The notes below the pieces were generated by a model. The model saw nothing but the letters and a program-made list of their open reading frames with translations, did no database searches and was not told where the DNA came from. This document shows positions 26,552 to 34,637 of a DNA stretch of 64,000 nt, in pieces. The position numbers were made by a program, and so were the translations under genes. Origin of the DNA: Chondromyces crocatus (lineage in GTDB: Bacteria; Myxococcota_A; Polyangia; Polyangiales; Polyangiaceae); NCBI RefSeq assembly GCF_001189295.1, contig NZ_CP012159.1, forward strand, positions 3,114,001-3,178,000, in the 5' to 3' direction. Positions within the stretch are counted from its first letter, which is position 1. Each line of letters opens with the position of its first letter.

Positions 26552-27279
26552 CCGCGACCTCGGCCTGGCTCCTCGCTCTCGCCTTCGCCGCACCTCCCGC
26601 GAGACCCCGCGCATCCGCATGGCTTCCCCTCGCGCTCGGCGTCGTCCTCACCGGCTGCTCCTGCAACGTCGACCCACCACCCCGAAGCACGATGACCACA
26701 CCCACAGCCCCCGTCAGCGCCCAGCAAGCCTCCTGCTCCCTCGACGTGACCCTCGTCGACGTCGAAAGCGACCACATTCGCCTTCACTACATCTTCACCA
26801 ATGGCTCTCCAATGACGGCGCTTCTTTTCAACCGCCTCTTCAGCCACATCGACCCGGCCGGCGTCTTTCACACGAGCCCCGCCACCCTCTACGTCGACGT
26901 CGACCCCCGCGCCGTCGTCCTCGCCAAGAAGCTCGTCCCCGTCCCCCCGGACATCGACGTCGAGGCCCCCGAGATCCCGCTCATCACCGCCGTGAGGCCT
27001 GGCGATAGGTTCGAGGAGACCTTCTCCATCCCGCTGCCCCTGAAGCCCCACCTGCCCTACGGGTCTCCCGACGGCGCCCTCGGTGACCCGGCTCCCCTCG
27101 ACGCCTGGTTCGAGCTGGGCCTGCTCCTCGTCCCTCCCGAGGGCGCGAAGCTCGCGCGCGAAGTCCGCACGACCGAGGGCGTGGCCCTCTACCTCGCGCC
27201 CGTCACGCCAGCGACCCAGATCGTCCTCCGGGCGGGCCCTCTCCCCGTGAAGCTGACCGCACGCGCTCCGGCACTCTGA
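26515..27279 (+). CDS. Lipoprotein, candidate immunity protein to the VgrG effector
   Basis: The protein has 254 residues; the ATG at 26515 lies inside the end of vgrG (37-base overlap), a coupling usual for effector-immunity pairs. Its first about 45 residues hold a hydrophobic signal and an L-T-G-C lipobox at residue 48. The mature part is mostly beta-strand with a repeated two-Pro pattern (PPDIDVEAPEIP, PLPLKPHLPYG). No enzymatic motif or known family. A periplasm-facing lipoprotein would fit neutralising an incoming metallopeptidase, but this rests on position and coupling only. Confidence 0.7.
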   Translation: MVTPSAHPPLVLAATSAWLLALAFAAPPARPRASAWLPLALGVVLTGCSCNVDPPPRSTMTTPTAPVSAQQASCSLDVTLVDVESDHIRLHYIFTNGSPMTALLFNRLFSHIDPAGVFHTSPATLYVDVDPRAVVLAKKLVPVPPDIDVEAPEIPLITAVRPGDRFEETFSIPLPLKPHLPYGSPDGALGDPAPLDAWFELGLLLVPPEGAKLAREVRTTEGVALYLAPVTPATQIVLRAGPLPVKLTARAPAL

Positions 27280-27543
27280 GCCGCGTCCTCGTGCCAGCGC
27301 GACCACGTCACCGGACCTGGAAGGCGCCACGGACATGATCGAAGCCAGGAGCAAGCCCATGTTGTCGCACATCGTCCTCTTCTCTGGCTGGGTCGACGAG
27401 TCGCGCGCGATGGCCCCTCCTCCGGAGCGCGCGCGAACCCAGGGCCAAGCGAATGACCGCGCAATCGCTTGGGACGAAACCCGAACGCCATGATTCCCGC
27501 CGACCCATGGCCGCTGTGACGGCCCTTGATACGATGAGGCTCC

Positions 27544-30027
27544 ATGGATGTCGTCTCGCTCTGCGCTCTGCGGGCATCGGGATTCGAGTGGCAACCGAGG
27601 GCCCTCGCCCACGCCATGACCGTCGTCTGCAAAGCGACCTTCGAGCTTCGCCCTGACGCCTGCGTGCTCGCCGCCGAGCAAGAGCCGCTCCGCGACGCCG
27701 ACACGAGCTGGGACGACGACCCCCGGTGCAGCGTCCTCGTCCCGAGCGACCGCGCCCCGTACAAACCCGGCGTCGACGTCGTGCTCGTCGGCTACGCCTA
27801 CGCGCCCCGCGGCGAACCCGTGCGCTCCCTCGTGACCCGGCTCCTGGTGGGCGACATCGACAAGGCCATCGAGGTCTGGTGCGACCGGAGCCTGGACGTC
27901 CACACCGGCCAGCTCGTCGAAGGCCACCGCCAGTCGCGCATGTGGCTCGCCTGGGAGCGCGCCGCGGGCGGACCCGAGACGAACAACCCCGTGGGCATGC
28001 GCTTCGACACCGCACCGGACCCGGACGGCCTCTTACCCATCCCGAACCTGCAGCCCCCTGGCATCCCCTTCCATGCAGGAGACGAGGGCTTCGGCCCTGT
28101 CGGCTACGGCCCCCTCGCGCCCCGCTGGCCCACGCGCAGCAGGTGCATCCGCCAGCACGCCATGGCGCTCGTCACGGGCGGCTGGGAAGCGCGACCTCTC
28201 CCTCAGCCCTTCGACCACGGCTTCTTCAACGTCGCCCCGCTGGACCAGCGGCTCCCCACCCTGCGCCCGGACGAGCGCATCGTCCTGGAGAACCTGCACC
28301 CGCACCATCCGCGTCTCGTCACACGCCTGCCCGACCTCCGCCCGCGGGCCATCGCCGACCGCGCGACCGGCGAGCGGGAAGAGATCGCGCTGGTCGCCGA
28401 CACCCTGTGGATCGACACCCTGCGCGGCCTCTGCACCGTGGTGTGGCGAGGTCAGGTGGGCCTGAGGCATCCCGGGGAAGCCGGGCGGGTCACCTTCTGG
28501 CTCGACGGGCGCCCGCTGATGGCGGGGCCGGAGAGTGCGTCGCAGGGAAGGGCGACGGCGCCGGAGAGTGCGTCGCAGGGAAGGGCGACGGCGCCGGAGA
28601 GCGCGTCGCGGAGAGGCGGCGCGATGCCGGAGAGTGCGTCGTGGAAGGGGATGAAGGCGCCGGAGAGCGCGTCGGGGAGAGGTGGCGCGAGCGCTGGTTC
28701 TCTCTGCGTGGTCGACGAGCGCGCGATGGCGACCATGGTCCCGAGGGCCGATGCCGCGTTTCGTCCCGCACTCCCCTTCGAGCCGCGTCTCTCGGGAGGG
28801 TCGCCTCCTGCCCAGGTGGTCGAGCCCCGGTCCAGCCGCCGGGGAGAGAGGCTCGCCGAGGCAGCCAGAGCGGGGACGGGAACGGTCGCAGCGCCGCTGG
28901 GCGGGCCGACGCCGACGCCGACGCCGCTGCCCTTTGCTCCCAGCCCGTGGGCGCCGCGCGCGCCATGCTCGGGCGCGACACGCGAGCCCTGTGCAGCGAT
29001 GCCAGCCCTGTTCGCCGGGGCGGGCGACTGGCCACGCGCGCCGCTCGGGTCGACCGAGATCGAGGGCGACACGATGCGGCTCGATGGATTCCAGGGCGGC
29101 CAGGAGGTCAGGGGAGCAGGGCCGCCCGCATGGTCGCCGTACGGTGCGCCGGTGGAGACCCCGTTGCCGCTCGTGGCGGCGCCGTCGGTCGCCATGTCGC
29201 TGCCCGTAGCGCCCGTAGCGCCCGTAGCGCTGCCTGTGATGCCGCTCCCGTCGCCCGGGGCGCCAGCGGTGCAGTCCATGGAGCCCGCCGCGCTGCCCGT
29301 GCAAACTGCGCCGTGGCCAGAGAGCCAGGCAGAACGCGCCGAACGGCGGGAGACGGACCTGTGCCGCGTGCCAGCGCCCAGGGAGTCCCGGCCTGCATCG
29401 GGGCCATGTCAGGGTTCCTTGGCGGTCCAGGAGGGCGCCGCACCCCTCGAAGGGGCACAGGCCCTGGGGGGCGTCCCAGGGGGGCTCCAGGGACCCCACG
29501 GCCCATGTCTGCCGGCTGCCGGTCCGTGCTCAGGGTCGTCGCTGGAGCAGTGCGCGGCGCTCATGGCACGGATCGCGCTGAACCGGGCGGAGAAAGCCCG
29601 CATCCTGGAGGAGGGAGCGCTGACGGATGCGCAGTGGGGGGCCATCGAGGCGCACTGGGGCGGCGTCATCCGGGAAGAGACGAGGCGTGGAAACCCTGGG
29701 CCCCTGGGTCGGTTCGACGCAGCCTACGTCGCGCAGATCGAGCGAGAGCGGGGACCGATCCGTGTACAGGACTACGCGCGCCTGCTCATCGCCGCCGAGC
29801 GAGGGACGACGGACGCGGCGCTGGAAGCCCTCGGGTTGCCCCGAGGCGCTGCGCTGCGCATCGAGCGCGTGTGGATGGAGCGGTTGATGCGCGACCCGGC
29901 GACCCGGCAAGGCCTGGAGCAAGCCGTCGCGTCGGAGCGCTGCCCCCTCCAGCAGCACCGGGACGACCCCGCGCCGCGTCCCTTCGCAGCCGATGCCCTC
30001 TCCAGCATGGAACCCCAGCGCATGTGA
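27544..30027 (+). CDS. DUF2169 protein of the type VI secretion module
   Basis: The protein has 827 residues. Residues about 1-330 match the DUF2169 pattern: an immunoglobulin-like strand-rich start (CALRASGFEWQPRALAHAMTVVCKATFEL), then DPRCSVLVPSDRAPYKPGVDVVLVGYAYAP, PIPNLQPPG, GFGPVGYGPLAPRW and a final PDLRPRAIADRAT. Five 11-residue repeats (PESAS...) and a long Pro/Ala-rich, poorly conserved stretch follow. The last about 130 residues are a helical domain (LTDAQWGAIEAHWGGVIREE, LGLPRGAALRIERVWMERL). DUF2169 proteins usually sit beside VgrG/PAAR effectors and are thought to help load or assemble them (inference from genome context). The start lies 264 bases after the candidate immunity gene. 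Confidence 0.82.
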   Translation: MDVVSLCALRASGFEWQPRALAHAMTVVCKATFELRPDACVLAAEQEPLRDADTSWDDDPRCSVLVPSDRAPYKPGVDVVLVGYAYAPRGEPVRSLVTRLLVGDIDKAIEVWCDRSLDVHTGQLVEGHRQSRMWLAWERAAGGPETNNPVGMRFDTAPDPDGLLPIPNLQPPGIPFHAGDEGFGPVGYGPLAPRWPTRSRCIRQHAMALVTGGWEARPLPQPFDHGFFNVAPLDQRLPTLRPDERIVLENLHPHHPRLVTRLPDLRPRAIADRATGEREEIALVADTLWIDTLRGLCTVVWRGQVGLRHPGEAGRVTFWLDGRPLMAGPESASQGRATAPESASQGRATAPESASRRGGAMPESASWKGMKAPESASGRGGASAGSLCVVDERAMATMVPRADAAFRPALPFEPRLSGGSPPAQVVEPRSSRRGERLAEAARAGTGTVAAPLGGPTPTPTPLPFAPSPWAPRAPCSGATREPCAAMPALFAGAGDWPRAPLGSTEIEGDTMRLDGFQGGQEVRGAGPPAWSPYGAPVETPLPLVAAPSVAMSLPVAPVAPVALPVMPLPSPGAPAVQSMEPAALPVQTAPWPESQAERAERRETDLCRVPAPRESRPASGPCQGSLAVQEGAAPLEGAQALGGVPGGLQGPHGPCLPAAGPCSGSSLEQCAALMARIALNRAEKARILEEGALTDAQWGAIEAHWGGVIREETRRGNPGPLGRFDAAYVAQIERERGPIRVQDYARLLIAAERGTTDAALEALGLPRGAALRIERVWMERLMRDPATRQGLEQAVASERCPLQQHRDDPAPRPFAADALSSMEPQRM
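28528..28692 (+). repeat. Five 33-bp in-frame repeats in the DUF2169 gene
   Basis: Five head-to-tail 33-bp units encode PESASQGRATA twice and then diverged forms beginning PESAS. They mark the boundary between the DUF2169 domain and the disordered middle part. The first two units are almost identical, so the array is young and may vary in length between strains. Confidence 0.88.
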
Positions 30028-30055
30028 CAGCTCGGAAGCGGAAGGACCCTCGGCG

Positions 30056-30561
30056 CCCTTCTCCAGACGGCACGCAGGTCCGTCGCGCCCTTCTCCAGAC
30101 GGCACGCGGAGCCGTCGCGCCCTTCTCCAGACGGCACGCGGAGCCGTCGCGCCCTTGTCCGGACGGCACGCGGAGCCGTCGCGCCCTTGTCCGGACGGCA
30201 CGCGGAGCCGTCGCGCCCTTGTCCAGACGGCACGCGGAGCCGTCGCCTTCTCCTGACAGCATGCGGAGTCGTCACGCCCTTCTTCAGACGGTGCGCGGGT
30301 CAGTCGCCCCCTTCTCCAGACGGTGCGCGGGTCAGTCGCCCCCTTCTCCAGACGGTGCGCGGGTCAGTCGCCCCCTTCTCCGGACGGTACGCGGAGCCGT
30401 TGCCTTCTCCAGACAGCATGTGGAGCCGTTACTCCCCTTGTCCGGACGGTGCGCGGGTCAGTTGCCCCCTTCTCCGGACGGTACGCGGAGCCATCACCCC
30501 TTCTCCAGACAGCACGTGAAGCAGTCGTGCCCTTCTCCAGACAGCATGCGGAGCCTTCGTG
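30056..30561. repeat. 32-bp tandem repeat array, about 16 copies, each with a small hairpin
   Basis: Just after the DUF2169 stop, a unit of 32 bases (CCCTTCTCCA, then GACGGCACGCGGAGCCGTC, then GCG) repeats head to tail about 16 times with gradual decay. In the best copies GACGGC and GCCGTC are exact reverse complements around a 7-base loop. Because 32 is not a multiple of three, every frame cycles through the same peptides, so it does not code. There are no unique spacers, so it is not a CRISPR array. Copies 8-10 and 13 belong to a second variant (GACGGTGCGCGGGTCAGTC). Possible roles: protein-binding array, structured RNA, or simply a minisatellite. Confidence 0.9.
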
Positions 30562-30810
30562 CCCTTGCTCCAGGCGACAGGCAGACCCCGTGGCCTTTCT
30601 CGGCGCAGACGACCCATCCGGGGCCCCTTCTCGGCTCCTGGCACTCATCGAGTCGTCTCGCTTCGGCCATGGGTCGATCGATGCCGCTCGGCGGAGCGTC
30701 CTCATCATGGAGCCGTGGGCGGGGTCGACGTGGCGACGGGCGCATGTGCCACGTCCTCGTACGACCGCATGACGAGGTAGGACGTCGACCAGGGAGGCGC
30801 TCCGGCCATG

Positions 30811-30935
30811 GAGCCGTCTTGCGAGCGTCGATGGGTTGCTGTACCTCGTTCGAGGCGCACTCCGCCGAGCCGATGGGCTGCCGTAGATCCCGGAGGGAAA
30901 TGCGGTGCGCCACAGCTCGAGCCAGAGGAGTCGAC
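30811..30935 (+). promoter_or_regulatory. Conserved 125-bp leader, copy 1 (structured)
   Basis: This segment ends at the EF-hand ATG and is matched by 31667-31791 with 4 differences in 125 positions and no gap. It contains CCTCG-TT-CGAGG (30844-30855), GGCGCAC (30854-30860) pairing with GTGCGCC (30905-30911), AGCC-GATG-GGCT (30868-30879), and GCTCGAGC (30915-30922). AGAGGAG lies just before the start codon. The first two arms share GG, so those two structures are alternatives. All four differences between copies fall outside the stems. Frame with the gene is open from ATG 30831, so an N-terminal extension of 35 residues cannot be fully excluded. Confidence 0.6.
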
Positions 30936-31490
30936 ATGTCGCTGAATGTGCAGGAGCAGAAGTTCGAGTACGTGTTCAAGTGGTTCGATCAGAATGCTGA
31001 CGGGTTCCTGTCCCAGGACGATTTCGAGAAGATCGCCGGGATCTTCAACACCGTCGCGGATGAGAAGGACGAGAAGAACCGCGCCACGATGAAGCGCGGT
31101 TTCTTGCTGTGGTGGGAGCTCTTGCAGAACGCGAAGGGGAACCCGCCGGCAGAGAAGGTCAGCAAGGACGAGTTCTTCGACGTCATGAAGACCTGCGTCA
31201 TCGCGCCAGAGAACTTCGAGAATGTGGTGGGCACCATCGTCGATGGGCTGATCGGTGCGCTCGACCGGGATGGGAACGGCAGCCTCTCGCTGGACGAGTA
31301 CGTGGGGATGTACGATGCGCTGGGCATCCCTCCGGCGACGACGACCGAGGCATTCAAGAAGCTCGATCGGGATGGCAACGGGGAGCTGAGCTACGCGGAG
31401 TTCCGGCAGGCCGTCTTCGAGTACTACCTCAGCGGGGACCCGGACGCGCCGGGCAACGGGATGCTCGGGCCGCTGAAGCTCGGCGAGTAA
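30936..31490 (+). CDS. EF-hand calcium-binding protein, copy 1
   Basis: The protein has 184 residues from ATG 30936, with AGAGGAG upstream. Three canonical 12-residue calcium loops lie at about 18-29 (D-Q-N-A-D-G), 110-121 and 144-155 (both D-R-D-G-N-G), each flanked by helices. The region around residue 70-82 is the place of a degenerate fourth hand. Length and layout match the sarcoplasmic calcium-binding / calerythrin type known from actinobacteria. There is no signal peptide, so it is a cytoplasmic calcium sensor or buffer. A paralog with the same leader follows at 31792. Confidence 0.9.
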   Translation: MSLNVQEQKFEYVFKWFDQNADGFLSQDDFEKIAGIFNTVADEKDEKNRATMKRGFLLWWELLQNAKGNPPAEKVSKDEFFDVMKTCVIAPENFENVVGTIVDGLIGALDRDGNGSLSLDEYVGMYDALGIPPATTTEAFKKLDRDGNGELSYAEFRQAVFEYYLSGDPDAPGNGMLGPLKLGE

Positions 31491-31791
31491 CGTCGCAAGG
31501 ACGCACTGGGCGCTTCGTCGAATCGATGCGATGAGACGGACGCCATGATCCGGGGGGTGACGGCGCTGGCGGATGCGTGCCTGGAGCCGTCACCCCGCGA
31601 CCTCTCTGCACCACCACGTGCTCGGCACCGCCACGGGGACGAGGCCATCGACATCCCCGGGGGCCAGAGCCGTCTTGCGAGCGTCGATGGGTTGCTGTAC
31701 CTCGATCGAGGCGCACTCCGCCGAGCCGATGGGCTGCCGTAGATCCCGGAGGGAGATGCGGTGCGCCACAGCTCGAGCCAAAGGAGTCGTC
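31491..31791. other. Spacer between EF-hand paralogs
   Basis: These 301 bases have no gene. The last 125 bases (31667-31791) are the second copy of the conserved leader; the rest shows no recognised feature, apart from GGAGCCGTC near 31577, a short motif shared with the 32-bp repeat unit. Confidence 0.5.
31667..31791 (+). promoter_or_regulatory. Conserved 125-bp leader, copy 2 (structured)
   Basis: Same length and arrangement as 30811-30935 relative to the start codon. Here the first hairpin reads CCTCGATCGAGG, a perfect 12-base palindrome. The long-range pair GGCGCAC/GTGCGCC, the AGCC-GATG-GGCT hairpin and the GCTCGAGC palindrome are unchanged. AAAGGAG provides the ribosome site. Confidence 0.6.
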
Positions 31792-32346
31792 ATGTCGCTG
31801 AGTGTGCAGGAGCAGAAGTTCGAGTACATCTTCAAATGGTTCGATCAGAATGGTGACGGGTTCCTGTCCCAGGACGATTTCGAGACGATCGCCGGGATGT
31901 TCAACGCCATCGCGGACGAGAAGGACGAGAAGAGCCGCGCCTCGATGAAGCGAGGCTTCTTGCTCTGGTGGGAGCTCTTGCAGAGCGCCAAGGGGAGCCC
32001 GCCGGCAGAGAAGGTCAGCAAGGAGGAGTGGGTCGACGTGATGAAGTCCTGCGTCCTCGCGCCAGAGAACTTCGAGAACGTGGTGGGCACCATCGTCGAT
32101 GGGATGATCGGCGCGCTCGACCGGGATGGGAACGGCAGCGTGTCGCTGGACGAGTACGTGCGGATGTACGAGGCGCTGGGGGTCTCTCCGGCGACGACGG
32201 GCGAGACGTTCAAGAAGCTCGATCGGGATGGCAACGGGGAGCTGAGCTGCGCGGAGTTCCGGCAGGCCGTCTTCGAGTACTACCTGAGCGGGGACCCGGA
32301 CGCGCCGGGCAACGGGATGCTCGGGCCGCTGAAGCTCGGCGCGTAA
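31792..32346 (+). CDS. EF-hand calcium-binding protein, copy 2
   Basis: The protein has 184 residues, the same length as the copy at 30936 and without gaps against it. About one residue in seven differs. All three calcium loops are intact (first loop D-Q-N-G-D-G, a better consensus than in copy 1). The differences lie in helices and the middle of the protein. The pair comes from a tandem duplication that included the leader. Cytoplasmic calcium sensing or buffering is inferred from the family. Confidence 0.9.
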   Translation: MSLSVQEQKFEYIFKWFDQNGDGFLSQDDFETIAGMFNAIADEKDEKSRASMKRGFLLWWELLQSAKGSPPAEKVSKEEWVDVMKSCVLAPENFENVVGTIVDGMIGALDRDGNGSVSLDEYVRMYEALGVSPATTGETFKKLDRDGNGELSCAEFRQAVFEYYLSGDPDAPGNGMLGPLKLGA

Positions 32347-32604
32347 CGGCGTCTCTCGGACCTCCCGAGCGCGTCGTGGAATCGGCGCATCCAGCCATCC
32401 TCCGGAGAACTCTTCGCACCAGCAAATTTCCGGCACCGCGAAGAGGCCCAGATCATTGATGTTCCTGGGAGTTCATGGTCTTGGTGGACGGTGACGCCCA
32501 GCGATGCCTCGCCCCACCGATGCACGGTCGAGGGGAGATGGTCAGAGGGCGCGCCCCATGTCTCCACGCCCGAACGCGTGGATGCTCTGCCGAGGAGTCC
32601 AACC

Positions 32605-33531
32605 ATGAACCACACTTCCTTTCGATCTGCCGCCATCATCCTCGCCTGCCTCGTCGCCGTGCCGCTCACGGGGTGCGTGATCAAGACAGGGGACAACAAC
32701 GAGGGCGGCGGCGGCTCCACGGGGGAAGGAGGTGCTGGCGGGACGGGCGGTGCCGGGGGCTCGGGCGCTGGCACGGCCTGCTTCGAGCCCACGCCGTTCA
32801 GCGCGGGTGAGAGCTTCGTCGCCGCGGATGGTGACAACGTCCGGACGTTCCAGTTCACGCTGCCGTCCGATCCGGAGGGCGGCGCCGTCACCATCACCGC
32901 CACGGGCGACCAGCTCCTCGGAGAGATCCGGGTGGCCGACCTCGCCGACGGCAACATCGTGCCCCTGATCATCAACAACGACGGCGTCGCCGAAGCGGCG
33001 TTCGTGGGCGAGCCTGGCGTCACCTACGAGGTGGAGATCTCGGAGTCCTCGGTGACGGCCACCGATCGCACGGTGGAAGTCGACGTCACCTGGAAGCTCG
33101 ACACCCTCCGCGACTGCTACGAGCCCAACGACACCCCCGCCCAGGCGGCGCCCATTGCGCTCGGCGAGACGATCACCGCCTACACCTTCGCCGGCTACCT
33201 GGCCAACGAGTGGCCGTCGCTCGAAGCCCACGCCGACTACTACGCCGTCGAGGTGGACCGCCCCGGCACGCTGCACATCGTCCACAACCAGCCGTCGCGC
33301 CCCGACGGTACGCCGCTCGCCCTGAGCCTGTCGGTCTACCGCCAGGGCTCGAACGACGAGCTGGGCGGCGTCACTGCCCTCGACGGCCCCAACGAGCTGG
33401 AGATCACCGTGGACGCGGCCGGGACCTACGTCCTGTTCGTCGGACCCTTCAGCAGCCTCGTCTACGCCGGCGCCCCCGGTGAGGGCGTCCACTGGACGCA
33501 GCCCTACACGCTCACGACCACCCTGAAGTGA
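32605..33531 (+). CDS. Secreted lipoprotein with Gly-rich linker and pre-peptidase-like domains
   Basis: The protein has 308 residues from ATG 32605, with GAGGAG at 32592-32597. The lipobox is L-T-G-C. A Gly/Glu/Ser linker (EGGGGSTGEGGAGG) follows, then two beta-rich segments. The second begins DCYEPNDTPAQAAPIALGETI and continues ADYYAVEVDRPGTLHIV ... AGTYVLFVGPF. This is the typical layout of a bacterial pre-peptidase C-terminal (PPC) domain, a non-catalytic module of secreted proteins. No enzyme domain is present. Probably a surface-exposed lipoprotein of unknown binding partner. Confidence 0.78.
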   Translation: MNHTSFRSAAIILACLVAVPLTGCVIKTGDNNEGGGGSTGEGGAGGTGGAGGSGAGTACFEPTPFSAGESFVAADGDNVRTFQFTLPSDPEGGAVTITATGDQLLGEIRVADLADGNIVPLIINNDGVAEAAFVGEPGVTYEVEISESSVTATDRTVEVDVTWKLDTLRDCYEPNDTPAQAAPIALGETITAYTFAGYLANEWPSLEAHADYYAVEVDRPGTLHIVHNQPSRPDGTPLALSLSVYRQGSNDELGGVTALDGPNELEITVDAAGTYVLFVGPFSSLVYAGAPGEGVHWTQPYTLTTTLK

Positions 33532-33679
33532 TGGCGTGATGGCGCTCCTCGGTGAGCCCATCGCACCTCGGTAGCGGCGTACGGGGCTCAGCATACGGCC
33601 CCGTACCGCGGGTCGTTCTCGACCGCATCCCGTCGGTTGGACAGGGGCCCCGCAGCCGCCACGATGGTGAACGCTCGCG

Positions 33680-33817
33680 ATGCCCCCGCTTCGTCGTTTC
33701 TGGTTCGAATTCGTCGTGGATTGCGTCGAGGAGCTTCCTCCGGGCGTCCGGATGGGTTGTGGCGTGACGAGATCAACGGAGGTGAACTCCGGGTCAGGAC
33801 GTCTTCGGAGAAGGTAG
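33680..33817 (+). pseudogene. Truncated copy of the gene at 34359
   Basis: From ATG 33680 a short frame reads LRRFWFEFVVDCVEELPP, then GVRMGCGVT, and stops at TAG 33815. The gene at 34359 has the same string with few changes (LRRFWFEFLVDSLEELPP, GIRMGCGVT) and continues for another 50 residues. After GCGVT the two diverge completely, so this is a 5' fragment whose 3' part was lost, probably when the neighbouring minus-strand gene (ending at 33794) moved in. The two overlap by 24 bases. Confidence 0.65.
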
Positions 33818-34330
33818 GTTCAATGGATCCAGCCATGTGGCAGATGGTTCTGTCCACTTCCAGGACATGGCATGGGCCAGTACTTCCATCCACATGTCGT
33901 GGCCCACCAGGACGAAGTGTCTGCACCCAGCGCATCGTGCCCCCACTTCTTCAATCCAGGTTGACGCTGTTACTTCATAGAAGTTGGGATCCGGGCAGTT
34001 TCCAGTGCGTATCCAGTCGGAATAGAATCGCTGGCGCATTTCTTCGTAATCCGGGACGATCCCCCTTGGCTCCATGGCGCTCTGATCGAAGCGACCGTCT
34101 GGCAATGCGTCTGTGTCGGTTGCCCCAGGGTATGTGCAGACCCATTGGCCGGCTTTGAAGTGGATTTCGACCCCGCGGGATACAAGATCCTCGTCGAGAT
34201 TCTCAGGCAACGCCACGACATCGAGTTCGATGGTGGTGTGACCATTTTCTACAACGCGGATGCGCATCTCCGGGACCGAGGGAGAAACGAACCAGGGGAC
34301 AGCGATGGCTTGAAGACGTCCTCGTTTCAT
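33794..34330 (-). CDS. Hypothetical protein
   Basis: The protein has 178 residues from ATG 34330, with GAGGTGG just upstream; an in-frame start at 34480 would add 50 residues without a ribosome site. No signal peptide and no membrane helix. A C-terminal C-x2-C (ARCAGCRH) could bind a metal but is a single pair. The middle has conserved-looking acidic and aromatic residues (MRQRFYSDWIRTGNCPD). I do not recognise the family. It lies in a less GC-rich patch between fragments of small immunity-like genes, so a cargo or immunity role in a polymorphic toxin island is possible but unproven. Confidence 0.6.
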   Translation of the reverse strand: MKRGRLQAIAVPWFVSPSVPEMRIRVVENGHTTIELDVVALPENLDEDLVSRGVEIHFKAGQWVCTYPGATDTDALPDGRFDQSAMEPRGIVPDYEEMRQRFYSDWIRTGNCPDPNFYEVTASTWIEEVGARCAGCRHFVLVGHDMWMEVLAHAMSWKWTEPSATWLDPLNLPSPKTS

Positions 34331-34358
34331 ATCCACCTCACGGCGTAGACTCAGAAGG

Positions 34359-34637
34359 GTGTACCTTTGCGCCCAGCTCCGTCGTTTTTGGTTCGAGTTC
34401 CTCGTGGACAGCTTGGAGGAGCTTCCGCCGGGAATCCGGATGGGTTGTGGCGTGACCGCGTCTTCCGTTGAAGAGGCCACCGCACTCGTGCAGGAGCGAG
34501 TTTTTGGAGGAAAACCCCTTCCGCAACTTCGTGAGGTGGTGACGGATGTCGATGTCTCCGCGCTGGATCCGTCTCATGTGCGGGTGAACATGGGAAACCC
34601 AGTTTTGCGCGGCATCTGGTTTCCGCTGGGATACTGA
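34359..34637 (+). CDS. Small immunity-like protein
   Basis: The protein has 92 residues; GTG 34359 is the only plausible start upstream of the conserved core. The core (RRFWFEF ... GCGVTASSVEEATALVQERVFG ... PLPQLREVVTDVDVSALDPSHVRVNMGNP ... RGIWFPLGY) is a pattern I know from scattered small proteins in polymorphic-toxin neighbourhoods, so an immunity function is suspected. It has no signal peptide or helix-turn-helix. A truncated second copy of its 5' end lies at 33680. The neighbouring gene on the other strand starts 29 bases away. Confidence 0.6.
   Translation: MYLCAQLRRFWFEFLVDSLEELPPGIRMGCGVTASSVEEATALVQERVFGGKPLPQLREVVTDVDVSALDPSHVRVNMGNPVLRGIWFPLGY

Noticed and set aside
30056..30561. 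CRISPR array
   Set aside because: Units follow each other directly without unique spacers, decay gradually, and no cas genes lie nearby.
27726..31490. 1254-codon plus-strand frame spanning the DUF2169 gene, repeat array and first EF-hand gene
   Set aside because: Out of frame with DUF2169; it runs through the repeat array by chance and only its last part is a real gene (30936-31490).
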